8,691 bases of DNA, from NCBI GenBank assembly GCA_017960415.1, contig JAGCZE010000051.1, positions 1 to 8,691 on the forward strand. The letters run 5' to 3'. The notes beneath the pieces were generated by a model. It made no database searches. It had not been told where the DNA came from and worked only from the letters and a program-made list of their open reading frames with translations. The stretch is from Lachnospiraceae bacterium. Its GTDB lineage: Bacteria > Bacillota_A > Clostridia > Lachnospirales > Lachnospiraceae. This document shows, in pieces, positions 1 through 7,152 of the stretch (position 1 is its first letter; the number at the start of each line of letters is the position of its first letter). The translations under genes and the position numbers were made by a program.

Positions 1-23
1 AGGAGATAAAAGTGAGAGGTTGA
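1..23 (+). other. Possible 3' end of an upstream reading frame
   Basis: A plus-strand frame open from the left edge (codons GAG ATA AAA GTG AGA GGT) stops at TGA 21-23, three bases before the preferred GH115 start. If an upstream gene ends here, GH115 would be translationally close-coupled in an operon. With only six codons visible, this cannot be told from chance. AGGAG at 1-5 could also belong to an upstream leader. Confidence 0.2.
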
Positions 24-25
24 CC

Positions 26-3000
26 ATGAAATATTGCATATATGACGGCGACGACAGGATCGAGTTTGTTCTGGACGCAGCTGCATCAAAGGGAATTGTA
101 AGGGTGGCAGAGAAAGTTGCCGCTGATTTTGAACGTGTGACCGGGATCAGACCCGAGATCAGGCGTGTTGAGAGCATTATCGGGCTTGAGTCCGAGGATG
201 ATGCCGATCATAAATCCATCATAATGTTCGATATTAACGAAGGAAGCTTCGCGCAGCAGTACGCTTCGAACCCAGAAGGTATAAGCGGGACTGTAAAAGC
301 TCTGTCGGGCAGGCGCGAATGCTTTGCATTTGCCGAAACAGGCGACAATCTCGTGATCGCCGGAAGCGACAGGCTCGGTACGATCTACGGCATGTTCGAA
401 CTTTCAAAGATGATGGGTGTATCTCCGCTCATATATTGGGCGGATGCTGCAGTAGAGAAGAAGGAGCGGGTTGAGCTCGATATTGCGCTGCCCTTTGTTT
501 CCAAGGAACCCAGCGTGAAATTCAGGGGTTATTTCATCAATGATGAGTGGCCCTGCTTCGGTAATTGGACAACCGACCATTTCGGCGGATTTACGGCTGA
601 AATGTACGATCATGTCTTCGAATTCCTGCTCAGGATGAAGGGCAATTATCTGTGGCCTGCAATGTGGTCCTCGAGCTTTGCCTGGGACGGACCGGGACTT
701 GCGTCCTATGAGTTGGCCGATGAATACGGCATTTACATAGGCAATTCGCATCATGAGCCCTGTCTGCGTGCGGGTGAGGAGTGGACCAAGGTAAACCGCG
801 ACGATCCTTCTTACGGCGGTGCATGGAGCGTTCTGACCAATTATGACGGTGTGGTTCGTTTCTGGCGTGAGTCAATGGAGGAAAGAGGTCGTTTCAACAG
901 CCTTGTGACCGTCGGAATGCGCGGCGAGCGCGACAGCACCATACTGGGTGAGAATGCCACATTGGCAGACAATATCAATGTTGTGAAGACTGCGATCAAG
1001 GCGCAGAAGGAGATCATTTCCGAACAGGAAAAGAAGCTGAACAAGACATTTCCGAAGATGCTCGCGCTGTATAAGGAGGTTGAGCCCTTCTATTTCGGAG
1101 ATGAGACCACGCCCGGCCTCTCGGATTGGGACGGGCTTGATGACGTAATCCTGATGCTGTGCGAGGATAACCACAATTATACGAGGACGCTGTCCGATCC
1201 CGCTATCTCAAAGCATAAGGGCGGACTCGGAATGTATTATCATGTGGATTACCATGGCGGTCCGGTGAGCTTCGAATGGCTCAATTCCACGCCTCTTTCC
1301 GTTATCTGGGAGCAGATGACCCAGGCCTATGAATTCGGCGTGAAGGACCTGTGGATCCTGAATGTCGGCGATGTGAAGTTCAATGAATTCCCGCTCACGT
1401 ATTTCATGGAGCTGGCATATGATTTTGAAAAATGGGGCAGCCCGGCACCCAATATTACCGATGAATACACACTTGGGCTGTTGAAGAACTTCTTCGGCGG
1501 CGCGATAGATAACAGGCAGATCGCAAAGGCTGCAACGATCCTTACGGAGACGGTGCGCCTTGCATCCCTGCGCAGGCCGGAGGCACTTACGCCAGAAACC
1601 TATGATCTGCACAACGGTGAGGCATTCGGCATCCTTAAACGAGTTGATATACTTGAAGCAGCAGCCGAGCAGCTGTATGAGGTGATCGAGGCAGAAGAGA
1701 TCAAACGGGCCGCTGAATCAAATGCTGGCGGTACCGGAAGGTATAGTACAGAAAAGTTTGGTAAATCTGATAAATACAGGGCAGGAGGTGCATCTGAATC
1801 CGAAGCAAAGAAGGCAGGAACACTAACCGGGACAGGTAAGGATATTTTGGCACTGGAAGCGGAAAACTCTGCTCTTGCGGCATATTACAGCCTGATCTAT
1901 TTCCCTGCGAAGGCAATGATAAATCACATCAGGCTCAATATATTTGCGGGACTTAACCATATGTATGCACGTGAGAACCGCAAGGCAGCCAATGATTATG
2001 CCGACCGGGTTGAAGCCTGCATTCGCATGAATAAGGAGCTGAATGAGGAATTTGCGGCCTTTAAGGGCGGCAAATGGAAGGGCATGGAGCTTGAGGCCCA
2101 TATCGGATTTACGAAGTGGAATGATGACGGATGCAGATATCCCGTTATTGCGCGCGTGATCCCGGTTGATAAGCCGAGACTGCAGGTTGTGGGCCCTTAC
2201 AGCGAGCGCATTTATGACAAGGTTTACGGTGCTCCGATGCGCCTGATTGTTGATGATTTCCGCTATCCGGGTAATAAGGAGACCTTTCTTTCGCTTTGTA
2301 ATGTCGGTGTGGGAGAGGTCGGAACGAAGATAATCATACCGGAGTGCAAATGGCTTAAGGTCGAGCCTGTCGGAGGCAGTATGAAGGCCGCCCTGAAGCA
2401 GGGCGAAGAGAGATTCAAGCCCGATCAGGGGCTCAGGGACGAGTATTTTGATACCCGCGGCGAGACCGTGATAGAGGGCAGTATCGAAAATGAGCAGGAT
2501 ATCAGGCTGATATTTGACAGGGATGCGTTTGAGAAAGAGATGCGCGGCAGGGTCAATACAGGTGCCAAAGACGGAGCTGCAGATAGCAGCGGTAATGTTT
2601 CGGGAAATGAGAAAAATGCTATAAGTCTTATATTCAGGATCACCGGGTCGGAAGGAACCGCAGTCGAGGTGGAAGTAAGGGCAGCCGCCGCGGAAGATGC
2701 CGGCAAGGCATTCCGTACCGGCCTGTTCGGATTTGATATTCCCGCTGACAGATTCAGTACCAAGGAAGCGCCCGAAGGCTCGGATATCCTTGTTCTGGAC
2801 GATTACGGAAGGAACGGGACCGCTGTTAAGGCACTTCCTGTAACAAAGACCTATGAGAGGGGAACGGAGCCTGTTACCGAATACAGCTTCATTTGCGAAG
2901 AAGACGGAGAATATGAGGTCGCACTGCATCTTGCCCCCGAGAATCCGCCTGTAAGGGGCAGCCTGCTTCATTACGGATTCGCAGTGGGCGATGCTCCGAT

Positions 3001-3193
3001 GGAGTATTTCCCCTCGGTTTCCGCCGATTATAAGGGCGGTGAAAACTCCTGCCGCGAATGGACAAAGGCCGCTGTACTGCGCGAGAGGGTCATGACTCAC
3101 AAGGTTCAGCTGAAGAAAGGTGAGACAAAAGTAAGATTCGGTTTCTGCGAACCCGGAATCGTGCTTGAGAGGATCAGGATACACAGAATCTGA
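26..3193 (+). CDS. GH115 family xylan alpha-1,2-glucuronidase, intracellular
   Basis: This enzyme is predicted to release glucuronic or 4-O-methylglucuronic acid linked alpha-1,2 to xylan or xylo-oligosaccharides. Numbering is from the ATG at 26 (1055 aa). An N-terminal alpha/beta domain (about 1-160) precedes the catalytic barrel (about 165-530), which carries family-like motifs: RGYFINDEW (167-175), MKGNYLWPAMW (204-214), NSHHEP (240-245), GMRGERD (297-303), LCEDNHNY (378-385), YYHVDYHGGP (404-413) and NVGDVKFNEFP (446-456). A helical region follows (about 530-700), then beta-rich C-terminal domains, the last resembling the GH115 C-terminal domain. There is no signal peptide, so it probably acts in the cytoplasm. 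Two hydrophilic insertions (563-606 and 843-865) make it longer than I would expect. The ATG at 26 is preferred because GAGG at 16-19 lies 6 bases upstream; a TTG at 20 is an in-frame alternative. The family call is from remembered motifs and is strong; exact substrate is inferred. Confidence 0.93.
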   Translation: MKYCIYDGDDRIEFVLDAAASKGIVRVAEKVAADFERVTGIRPEIRRVESIIGLESEDDADHKSIIMFDINEGSFAQQYASNPEGISGTVKALSGRRECFAFAETGDNLVIAGSDRLGTIYGMFELSKMMGVSPLIYWADAAVEKKERVELDIALPFVSKEPSVKFRGYFINDEWPCFGNWTTDHFGGFTAEMYDHVFEFLLRMKGNYLWPAMWSSSFAWDGPGLASYELADEYGIYIGNSHHEPCLRAGEEWTKVNRDDPSYGGAWSVLTNYDGVVRFWRESMEERGRFNSLVTVGMRGERDSTILGENATLADNINVVKTAIKAQKEIISEQEKKLNKTFPKMLALYKEVEPFYFGDETTPGLSDWDGLDDVILMLCEDNHNYTRTLSDPAISKHKGGLGMYYHVDYHGGPVSFEWLNSTPLSVIWEQMTQAYEFGVKDLWILNVGDVKFNEFPLTYFMELAYDFEKWGSPAPNITDEYTLGLLKNFFGGAIDNRQIAKAATILTETVRLASLRRPEALTPETYDLHNGEAFGILKRVDILEAAAEQLYEVIEAEEIKRAAESNAGGTGRYSTEKFGKSDKYRAGGASESEAKKAGTLTGTGKDILALEAENSALAAYYSLIYFPAKAMINHIRLNIFAGLNHMYARENRKAANDYADRVEACIRMNKELNEEFAAFKGGKWKGMELEAHIGFTKWNDDGCRYPVIARVIPVDKPRLQVVGPYSERIYDKVYGAPMRLIVDDFRYPGNKETFLSLCNVGVGEVGTKIIIPECKWLKVEPVGGSMKAALKQGEERFKPDQGLRDEYFDTRGETVIEGSIENEQDIRLIFDRDAFEKEMRGRVNTGAKDGAADSSGNVSGNEKNAISLIFRITGSEGTAVEVEVRAAAAEDAGKAFRTGLFGFDIPADRFSTKEAPEGSDILVLDDYGRNGTAVKALPVTKTYERGTEPVTEYSFICEEDGEYEVALHLAPENPPVRGSLLHYGFAVGDAPMEYFPSVSADYKGGENSCREWTKAAVLRERVMTHKVQLKKGETKVRFGFCEPGIVLERIRIHRI

Positions 3194-3212
3194 GCAAAAT
3201 AGAATAATTAAC

Positions 3213-3251
3213 AAAAGCTTCCATGAAGATGATTCGTGGAAGCTTTTATTC
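3213..3251 (+). terminator. Rho-independent terminator after GH115
   Basis: The arms AAAAGCTTCCATGA (3213-3226) and TCGTGGAAGCTTTT (3234-3247) pair over 14 positions with one T-G wobble, around a 7-base loop. The structure begins 20 bases after the GH115 stop and ends in a TTTT run that is part of the stem. The A-run at its foot means it could also terminate minus-strand transcription, but no gene converges on it. It isolates GH115 from the MCP gene downstream. Confidence 0.72.
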
Positions 3252-3263
3252 TGTGCAGACAGA

Positions 3264-3292
3264 TTGACGAAAAGGCATTTTTGTGGTAAAAT
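3264..3292 (+). promoter_or_regulatory. Extended -10 vegetative promoter for the MCP gene
   Basis: TTGACG (3264-3269) and TAAAAT (3287-3292) are separated by exactly 17 bases. A TG at 3284-3285 makes an extended -10 (TGG-TAAAAT). The predicted start near 3299 gives a leader of roughly 30 bases that contains the ribosome binding site. No flagellar sigma-28 type promoter was seen, which suggests the MCP is expressed by the housekeeping sigma factor. Confidence 0.7.
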
Positions 3293-3316
3293 TAGCTATC
3301 TGTTAACCCCCAAAAA

Positions 3317-3323
3317 AAGGAGG
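3317..3323 (+). promoter_or_regulatory. Ribosome binding site of the MCP gene
   Basis: AAGGAGG lies 7 bases before the ATG at 3331, a near-perfect Gram-positive Shine-Dalgarno. It fixes the MCP start at that ATG. Confidence 0.85.
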
Positions 3324-3330
3324 CGAATAT

Positions 3331-5382
3331 ATGGGATTTAAAAAGATCAGCACACGAATGTTTACGTTCACTGTTCCGGTTCTCATCATTTCAATGTTCC
3401 TTCTGAGCTACATCAGTATTTCCACCAGCAGAAAGATCATAACAGAACAAGTCAATTCAAGAATGAATGCGGAGCTGTCTGCCGCAGAGCACAGCATAGA
3501 GGAAAAGCTGAAAGGTATTTCCACGATGGCTGTTACGATCGCGGAGATGGTTGTCGGCGGTTATGAGAATACCCCGGCCGAGGGCTATGAGATCATGCTC
3601 TCGAAGGTTATTGCCTCCGATGAAATGGTTTTGGGAAGCGGTCTGTGGTTCGAACCGTATGCCTTCAGCGCAGATATGCAGTATTTCGGTCCGTATATTT
3701 ACAAGGATGGCGGAAATATTGTAACCACCTATGAATACAGTAATTCCGATTATGATTATTTTAATCAGGAATATTATACAAATGCAAAGAATTCCAAGGC
3801 TACTATGATAACCGACCCTTATTATGATGAGGTGTCGGGTCTGATCATGAGCACCTGCTCGACCCCTATCATGAAAAACGGCCTGTATATCGGCTGTGTA
3901 ACCGTAGATATCGAGCTTTCGTCAATTACGGACATGATCGATGAGATCAAGGTCGGAGACAGCGGCAGGGCGGTTATGCTTGACAGCACCGGTATTTATC
4001 TGGCGGGAGTTTCCGATGATTATATTTCGAAGGCTGTAAAGATCTCCGAGGACAAGAATGCTTCGATCGTGGCATCGGGCAAGGAGATCATGGCAAATAA
4101 AGAAGGCATCAGCTCCTACAAGTCCGATTCCGGTGCGGAACAGGTATATTATACGACCGTAACGACCACAGGCTGGAAATTCTTCATACATATTCTTGAG
4201 AGTGAGATATTTGCCAGCACAAGCAAGATGATGAAGCTTACGCTTCTTGTATCGGTCATCGCGATATTGGTTGATGTGATCGTAATATTTGTGATCATCA
4301 GAGATGTTTCGAAGAAGACGATCATGGTCAAAGACTTTACCGGAGAGCTAGCCAAGGGTAATTTCACCGTCGAACAGCTGAAGGTTACATCTGTTGACGA
4401 GATCGGTGTTATGGGTAATGCGCTCAACGAGATGTACCGGAATAATAAGAGTATCATCAGTGGTATTGCAGGATATGCGACGTCTATCGATGAATCAGCT
4501 TCGAAGCTCGGGGATGCTTCAAGGGATCTTGAGAATCAGTTTGAAGATATCAAGACCATGACCGGCAAGGTTACAGACGAGATGTCCACGACCAGCTCTG
4601 CTACCGAAGAGGTTAATGCTTCGTCTGAAGAGGTTCTGTCGAATGTTACGCTGCTTACGGCTGAGACCGAGAACTCCATGAGCATGAGCAATGAGATCCA
4701 GGCCCGTGCATCGAAGGTTGCGGAACAGTCAAGGCAGTCCTTCGAAACCGCCAAGGGTCTTACCGAGAAGTATGAAAAAGAGCTGCAGAAGAGTATGGAA
4801 GGTGCGAAGGTTGTCGATAACGTAAGCTCACTTGCCGATGTTATCTCAAATATCGCCGGACAGATCAATCTGCTCTCGCTGAATGCTTCGATTGAGTCGG
4901 CACGTGCCGGTGAGGCAGGCCGCGGATTCGCAGTTGTTGCCAATGAGATCGGAAGCCTTGCAAACAGCACTTCTCAGGCGGTCAGCGAGATCCAGAGCAC
5001 TATCGCAGATGTTCAGAAGGCATTTACGAACCTTATGGGTGCCGCAAAGGGCCTGCTTGATTTCCTGCAGAATACGGTTACGCCGGACTATCGCAATTTC
5101 GTTGATGTTGCCGATCAGTACGGAAAAGATGCCCAGAGCTTCAAGGAGAACAGCGGCAATATTTCGTCAATGGCTGATAATATCAAGACTATTATCGGTG
5201 AGGTTACGATCGCGATCCAGGATATTGCGGACGCTACTACGGAAACCACCGATATCAGCAGGCAGATCCTGGATTCCGTGGAGGTTGTATCCGGGCATGT
5301 GTCCGCAGTAGCCGATATGTCCGAGAAGCAGCAGAGCATTTCCGATGCGCTCAACGATACGGTAAGGAATTTTACGCTGTAA
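3331..5382 (+). CDS. Methyl-accepting chemotaxis protein with double Cache (dCache) sensor
   Basis: This is a 683-residue transmembrane chemoreceptor that should control CheA through CheW. Visible parts in order: short basic N-terminus; first membrane helix (about 11-30); extracytoplasmic dCache sensor (about 35-290) with family motifs GLWFEP (104-109), TDPYYDE (161-167) and TVDIEL (191-196); second membrane helix (about 303-323); HAMP linker (about 324-378); and a long coiled-coil signalling domain to the C-terminus. The hairpin tip, where CheA and CheW bind, is clear at 511-536, including QINLLSLNASIE and RAGEAGRGFAVVA. An Asp (315) sits in the middle of the second membrane helix. No C-terminal CheR-binding pentapeptide is visible. 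The arginine and WY of the usual amino-acid-binding dCache motif are not evident (YFNQEYY occurs there), so the ligand is unknown. It has its own promoter and is not in an operon with GH115. Confidence 0.95.
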   Translation: MGFKKISTRMFTFTVPVLIISMFLLSYISISTSRKIITEQVNSRMNAELSAAEHSIEEKLKGISTMAVTIAEMVVGGYENTPAEGYEIMLSKVIASDEMVLGSGLWFEPYAFSADMQYFGPYIYKDGGNIVTTYEYSNSDYDYFNQEYYTNAKNSKATMITDPYYDEVSGLIMSTCSTPIMKNGLYIGCVTVDIELSSITDMIDEIKVGDSGRAVMLDSTGIYLAGVSDDYISKAVKISEDKNASIVASGKEIMANKEGISSYKSDSGAEQVYYTTVTTTGWKFFIHILESEIFASTSKMMKLTLLVSVIAILVDVIVIFVIIRDVSKKTIMVKDFTGELAKGNFTVEQLKVTSVDEIGVMGNALNEMYRNNKSIISGIAGYATSIDESASKLGDASRDLENQFEDIKTMTGKVTDEMSTTSSATEEVNASSEEVLSNVTLLTAETENSMSMSNEIQARASKVAEQSRQSFETAKGLTEKYEKELQKSMEGAKVVDNVSSLADVISNIAGQINLLSLNASIESARAGEAGRGFAVVANEIGSLANSTSQAVSEIQSTIADVQKAFTNLMGAAKGLLDFLQNTVTPDYRNFVDVADQYGKDAQSFKENSGNISSMADNIKTIIGEVTIAIQDIADATTETTDISRQILDSVEVVSGHVSAVADMSEKQQSISDALNDTVRNFTL

Positions 5383-5396
5383 GTCGATTTTAGAAA

Positions 5397-5518
5397 TATA
5401 CGGGGCTGTCGCCCCCAAATAATGTCTTGGAAACAGATTCAAAAACGATTCCGCGTGGCGAAATCGTTTTTGAATCTGGTTCCAAGGCTTTTGTTTTGTG
5501 CGACAGCCCCTTTGTATA
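5397..5518. repeat. Nested long inverted repeat; MITE-like and/or bidirectional terminator
   Basis: Between the convergent MCP and DUF1934 genes lies a 122-base near-palindrome. TATAC (5397-5401) pairs with GTATA (5514-5518). GGGGCTGTCGC (5402-5412) pairs with GCGACAGCCCC (5500-5510). After an internal loop, CTTGGAA (5426-5432) pairs with TTCCAAG (5480-5486), and a perfect 17-bp stem (5434-5450 with 5462-5478) closes an 11-base loop. T-runs on both strands let it end both convergent transcripts. The GGGGCTGTCGC ends resemble, from memory, terminal repeats of IS1182-like elements, so a non-autonomous miniature element is possible. No obvious target-site duplication flanks it. Confidence 0.75.
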
Positions 5519-5550
5519 GATGATAAGCGAATAGTGCAGAAATACCTGAA

Positions 5551-5967
5551 TTATGCTAGTTGTGTCAACAACAGCTGCGTTTTACAGTTAGAAATAAACT
5601 CATCATTGATAAAAAGCTTATATTTAATGTTGACTGCGAGGTTCCCTTCGATTTCAAAAATGGCAAGATGATCGGTTTCGTTTGTGATCGTTAGACTATA
5701 AAAGCCCAGGTCCAGTTCCGAAGTGGCGGTTCCGCCGAGAGAGTATGTTACTTTCCCGCGGATGCCGCCGCTGCGGCGGATCTCGAGGCTTTTTTCGTTT
5801 ATCCGGATGATCGTGGATACACCGGGAGTTTCGTCCGTTGCCGGCAGGACATAGGAAATGTAGCGGGTACCGTTGACGATCCGGAATGAGGCGGATGCCT
5901 CCTCCACTATCGGTTCTTCGCTGACATCAAACTGGGTGGTGCTGATCCTGAGATTGTATGCGGGCAT
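5551..5967 (-). CDS. DUF1934 / YwiB-like small beta-barrel protein
   Basis: This is a 138-residue soluble protein without a signal peptide or membrane segment. It is rich in alternating beta-strand patterns, as in the calycin-like DUF1934 family (Bacillus YwiB), whose function is not established. The supporting pattern is the run RYISYVLPATDE, then VSTIIRI, then a strand ending LEIRRSGGIRG, with a later GFYSLTIT. Length matches the family (about 130-150 aa). The ATG at 5967 is supported by AGGAG 7 bases upstream. It lies downstream of murI on the same strand with 136 bases between, which hold a repeat and a possible promoter, so it may be partly or fully transcribed on its own. The family call is by recalled similarity; function is unknown. 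Confidence 0.75.
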   Translation of the reverse strand: MPAYNLRISTTQFDVSEEPIVEEASASFRIVNGTRYISYVLPATDETPGVSTIIRINEKSLEIRRSGGIRGKVTYSLGGTATSELDLGFYSLTITNETDHLAIFEIEGNLAVNIKYKLFINDEFISNCKTQLLLTQLA

Positions 5968-5974
5968 GATGACG

Positions 5975-5979
5975 CTCCT
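5975..5979 (-). promoter_or_regulatory. Ribosome binding site of the DUF1934 gene
   Basis: AGGAG on the minus strand, 7 bases before the ATG at 5967, supports that start. Confidence 0.7.
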
Positions 5980-5993
5980 GGATTGTTATATTC

Positions 5994-5999
5994 ATTATA
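5994..5999 (-). promoter_or_regulatory. Possible -10 box for the DUF1934 gene
   Basis: A perfect TATAAT reads on the minus strand, 26 bases before the start codon and upstream of the ribosome binding site. No acceptable -35 hexamer is seen at 16-18 bases and there is no TG extension, so the promoter is uncertain; readthrough from murI is the alternative. Confidence 0.35.
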
Positions 6000-6020
6000 A
6001 CGAAATGTATTTCCGACATT

Positions 6021-6072
6021 GCCTTCCCCTTGAGGGGAAGGTGGCACGCCGAAGGCGTGACGGATGAGGTGT
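6021..6072. repeat. Dispersed intergenic double-hairpin repeat
   Basis: Two hairpins lie in tandem: CCTTCCCC (6022-6029) with GGGGAAGG (6034-6041) around TTGA, and CACGCC (6045-6050) with GGCGTG (6054-6059) around GAA, followed by a tail CGGATGAGGTG. I recall this arrangement as a high-copy intergenic repeat in many gut Firmicutes genomes. It sits between the murI stop and the DUF1934 start, where it could act as an RNA processing or stabilising structure. There is no T-tract, so it is not a standard terminator. Confidence 0.75.
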
Positions 6073-6103
6073 GATTAATTATACTAAGGTGTTTTTTCTT
6101 CCT

Positions 6104-7030
6104 TCAGTCAAAAGTATGCACAGTTACCATGTCCGGGGATACCGTGTATTTATCCAGTATCCTTCCGGCAAATTCAGCGAAACGTGCGGCGCCGTCACTT
6201 ACATAGAATTTGTGAGGATGGCTCTGTAAGAAGCCGGAAGCCTCTTTTTTATCTGCTGCATCTGTTTTCGAAGAGTTGCAGGTTTCTGTGCTGTTGGAGC
6301 AGCTTGCAGGATTGCCGCTTTCTGCATTATGTGAAGTTATTGCCGGTTCGTTCAGCAGTCCGTTCTCTTCGAGGACGTATTTAAACTCGCGGGAGCTTTC
6401 GAATGCCGGATTGACAAGGTTGATACCGTCGCCGACAGCCATCTGTATCCTGTCACGGAGCAGCGGATAGTGTGTACATCCCAGCACGAGGGAATCTATG
6501 TCGTTCTTTAGCATATCGTCGAGGTAGCGGTGGATTATGAGGTCTGTGATCTCATCATTTACCCAGCCTTCTTCAACGAGAGGAACAAATAGCGGACACG
6601 CCTTCTGGAAAACGGATATATTCGGATCGGTACGGCACAGGAATTCCTTGTAAATTCCGGAATTGATGGTAGCACGGGTGGCGATAACGCCAATGCGGTT
6701 GTTCCGCGTGGTTTCTGCGGCAGCCTTTGCACCGGGCTTTACAACGCCGATGACCGGTATATCGAATTCATTTTTAAGGTCCTCAAGAGCCACCGCGCTG
6801 ACGGTATTGCAGGCTACGATTATTGCCTTTACGCCCTGATCTACGAGGAAATTCATGATCTGGCGGGCATAGGTCAGGATGGTCTCCTTGGATTTGTCGC
6901 CGTAAGGCACACGTGCTGTATCGCCGTAATAAATTATCTGTTCATTGGGAAGCTGTTGCATGAGCTCCTTTACGACGGTCAGGCCGCCCATTCCCGAATC
7001 AAATGCGCCGATCGGTGCGGAAGATGCCAT
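6104..7030 (-). CDS. murI: Glutamate racemase
   Basis: This cytoplasmic enzyme interconverts L- and D-glutamate, supplying D-Glu for peptidoglycan precursors. Family motifs are intact: IGAFDSGMGGLTV (7-19), YYGDTARVPYG (34-44), the first catalytic cysteine in ACNT (Cys74), the phosphate/substrate loop near GVVKPGA (95-101), VPLVEEGW (149-156) and the second catalytic cysteine in GCTHYP (Cys185, with His187). The protein is 308 residues against about 260-275 for typical homologues. The excess is a hydrophilic Ser/Asn/Ala/Glu-rich insertion at about 228-273, just before the C-terminal segment KFYVSDGAARFAEF. The catalytic core is unaffected, so activity is expected. The ATG at 7030 has AGGAGGG 7 bases upstream and an extended -10 box further up. 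The downstream neighbour is DUF1934. Confidence 0.96.
   Translation of the reverse strand: MASSAPIGAFDSGMGGLTVVKELMQQLPNEQIIYYGDTARVPYGDKSKETILTYARQIMNFLVDQGVKAIIVACNTVSAVALEDLKNEFDIPVIGVVKPGAKAAAETTRNNRIGVIATRATINSGIYKEFLCRTDPNISVFQKACPLFVPLVEEGWVNDEITDLIIHRYLDDMLKNDIDSLVLGCTHYPLLRDRIQMAVGDGINLVNPAFESSREFKYVLEENGLLNEPAITSHNAESGNPASCSNSTETCNSSKTDAADKKEASGFLQSHPHKFYVSDGAARFAEFAGRILDKYTVSPDMVTVHTFD
6212..6349 (-). other. Hydrophilic low-complexity insertion within MurI
   Basis: Residues 228-273 of MurI (start EPAITSHNAESG, end around LQSHPH) are rich in Ser, Asn, Ala, Thr, Glu and Lys and include two cysteines in CSNSTETC. Typical glutamate racemases pass directly from the helix ending near residue 227 to the strand KFYVSD. 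The segment keeps the reading frame and is probably a disordered surface loop. Confidence 0.65.
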
Positions 7031-7037
7031 TGTAAGT

Positions 7038-7044
7038 CCCTCCT
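7038..7044 (-). promoter_or_regulatory. Ribosome binding site of murI
   Basis: AGGAGGG on the minus strand, 7 bases before the ATG at 7030, fixes that start. Confidence 0.85.
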
Positions 7045-7080
7045 GGGTATCATTATTTCAGGTCCAAACCCGGAAAATAT

Positions 7081-7089
7081 ATTATACCA
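7081..7089 (-). promoter_or_regulatory. Extended -10 promoter element for murI
   Basis: TGG-TATAAT reads on the minus strand, about 50 bases before the murI start. The -35 region at 17 bases (TTTCTT) is weak, which is common with an extended -10. It gives murI transcription independent of the HTH gene upstream. Confidence 0.6.
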
Positions 7090-7152
7090 CATTTCACAGA
7101 AAAAAGAAACAGGGGGACGGGGTTATGCTTCAAAGTGAAGTTTTAAGTTCCG

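Noticed and set aside
1208..1612. A 134-codon antisense frame in the GH115 catalytic region
   Set aside because: It mirrors the catalytic domain codons, with no start signals and no plausible domain.
1823..3214. A 463-codon open frame antisense to GH115
   Set aside because: It lies entirely opposite a strongly recognised gene, has no ribosome binding site or family-like motifs, and is explained by codon bias of the sense frame.
4883..5311. A 142-codon plus-strand frame inside the MCP gene
   Set aside because: It overlaps the conserved MCP tip in another frame. The translation is Arg/Ser/Leu-rich and without a recognisable domain.
5764..5778. CCGCCG-CTG-CGGCGG inverted repeat
   Set aside because: It lies within the DUF1934 coding region, encodes the RRSGG turn, has no T-tract and is adequately explained by codon choice.
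7128..7140. CTTCA-AAG-TGAAG small hairpin downstream of the HTH gene
   Set aside because: A 5-bp AT-rich stem is too weak for a terminator, and in the minus direction no T-run follows.
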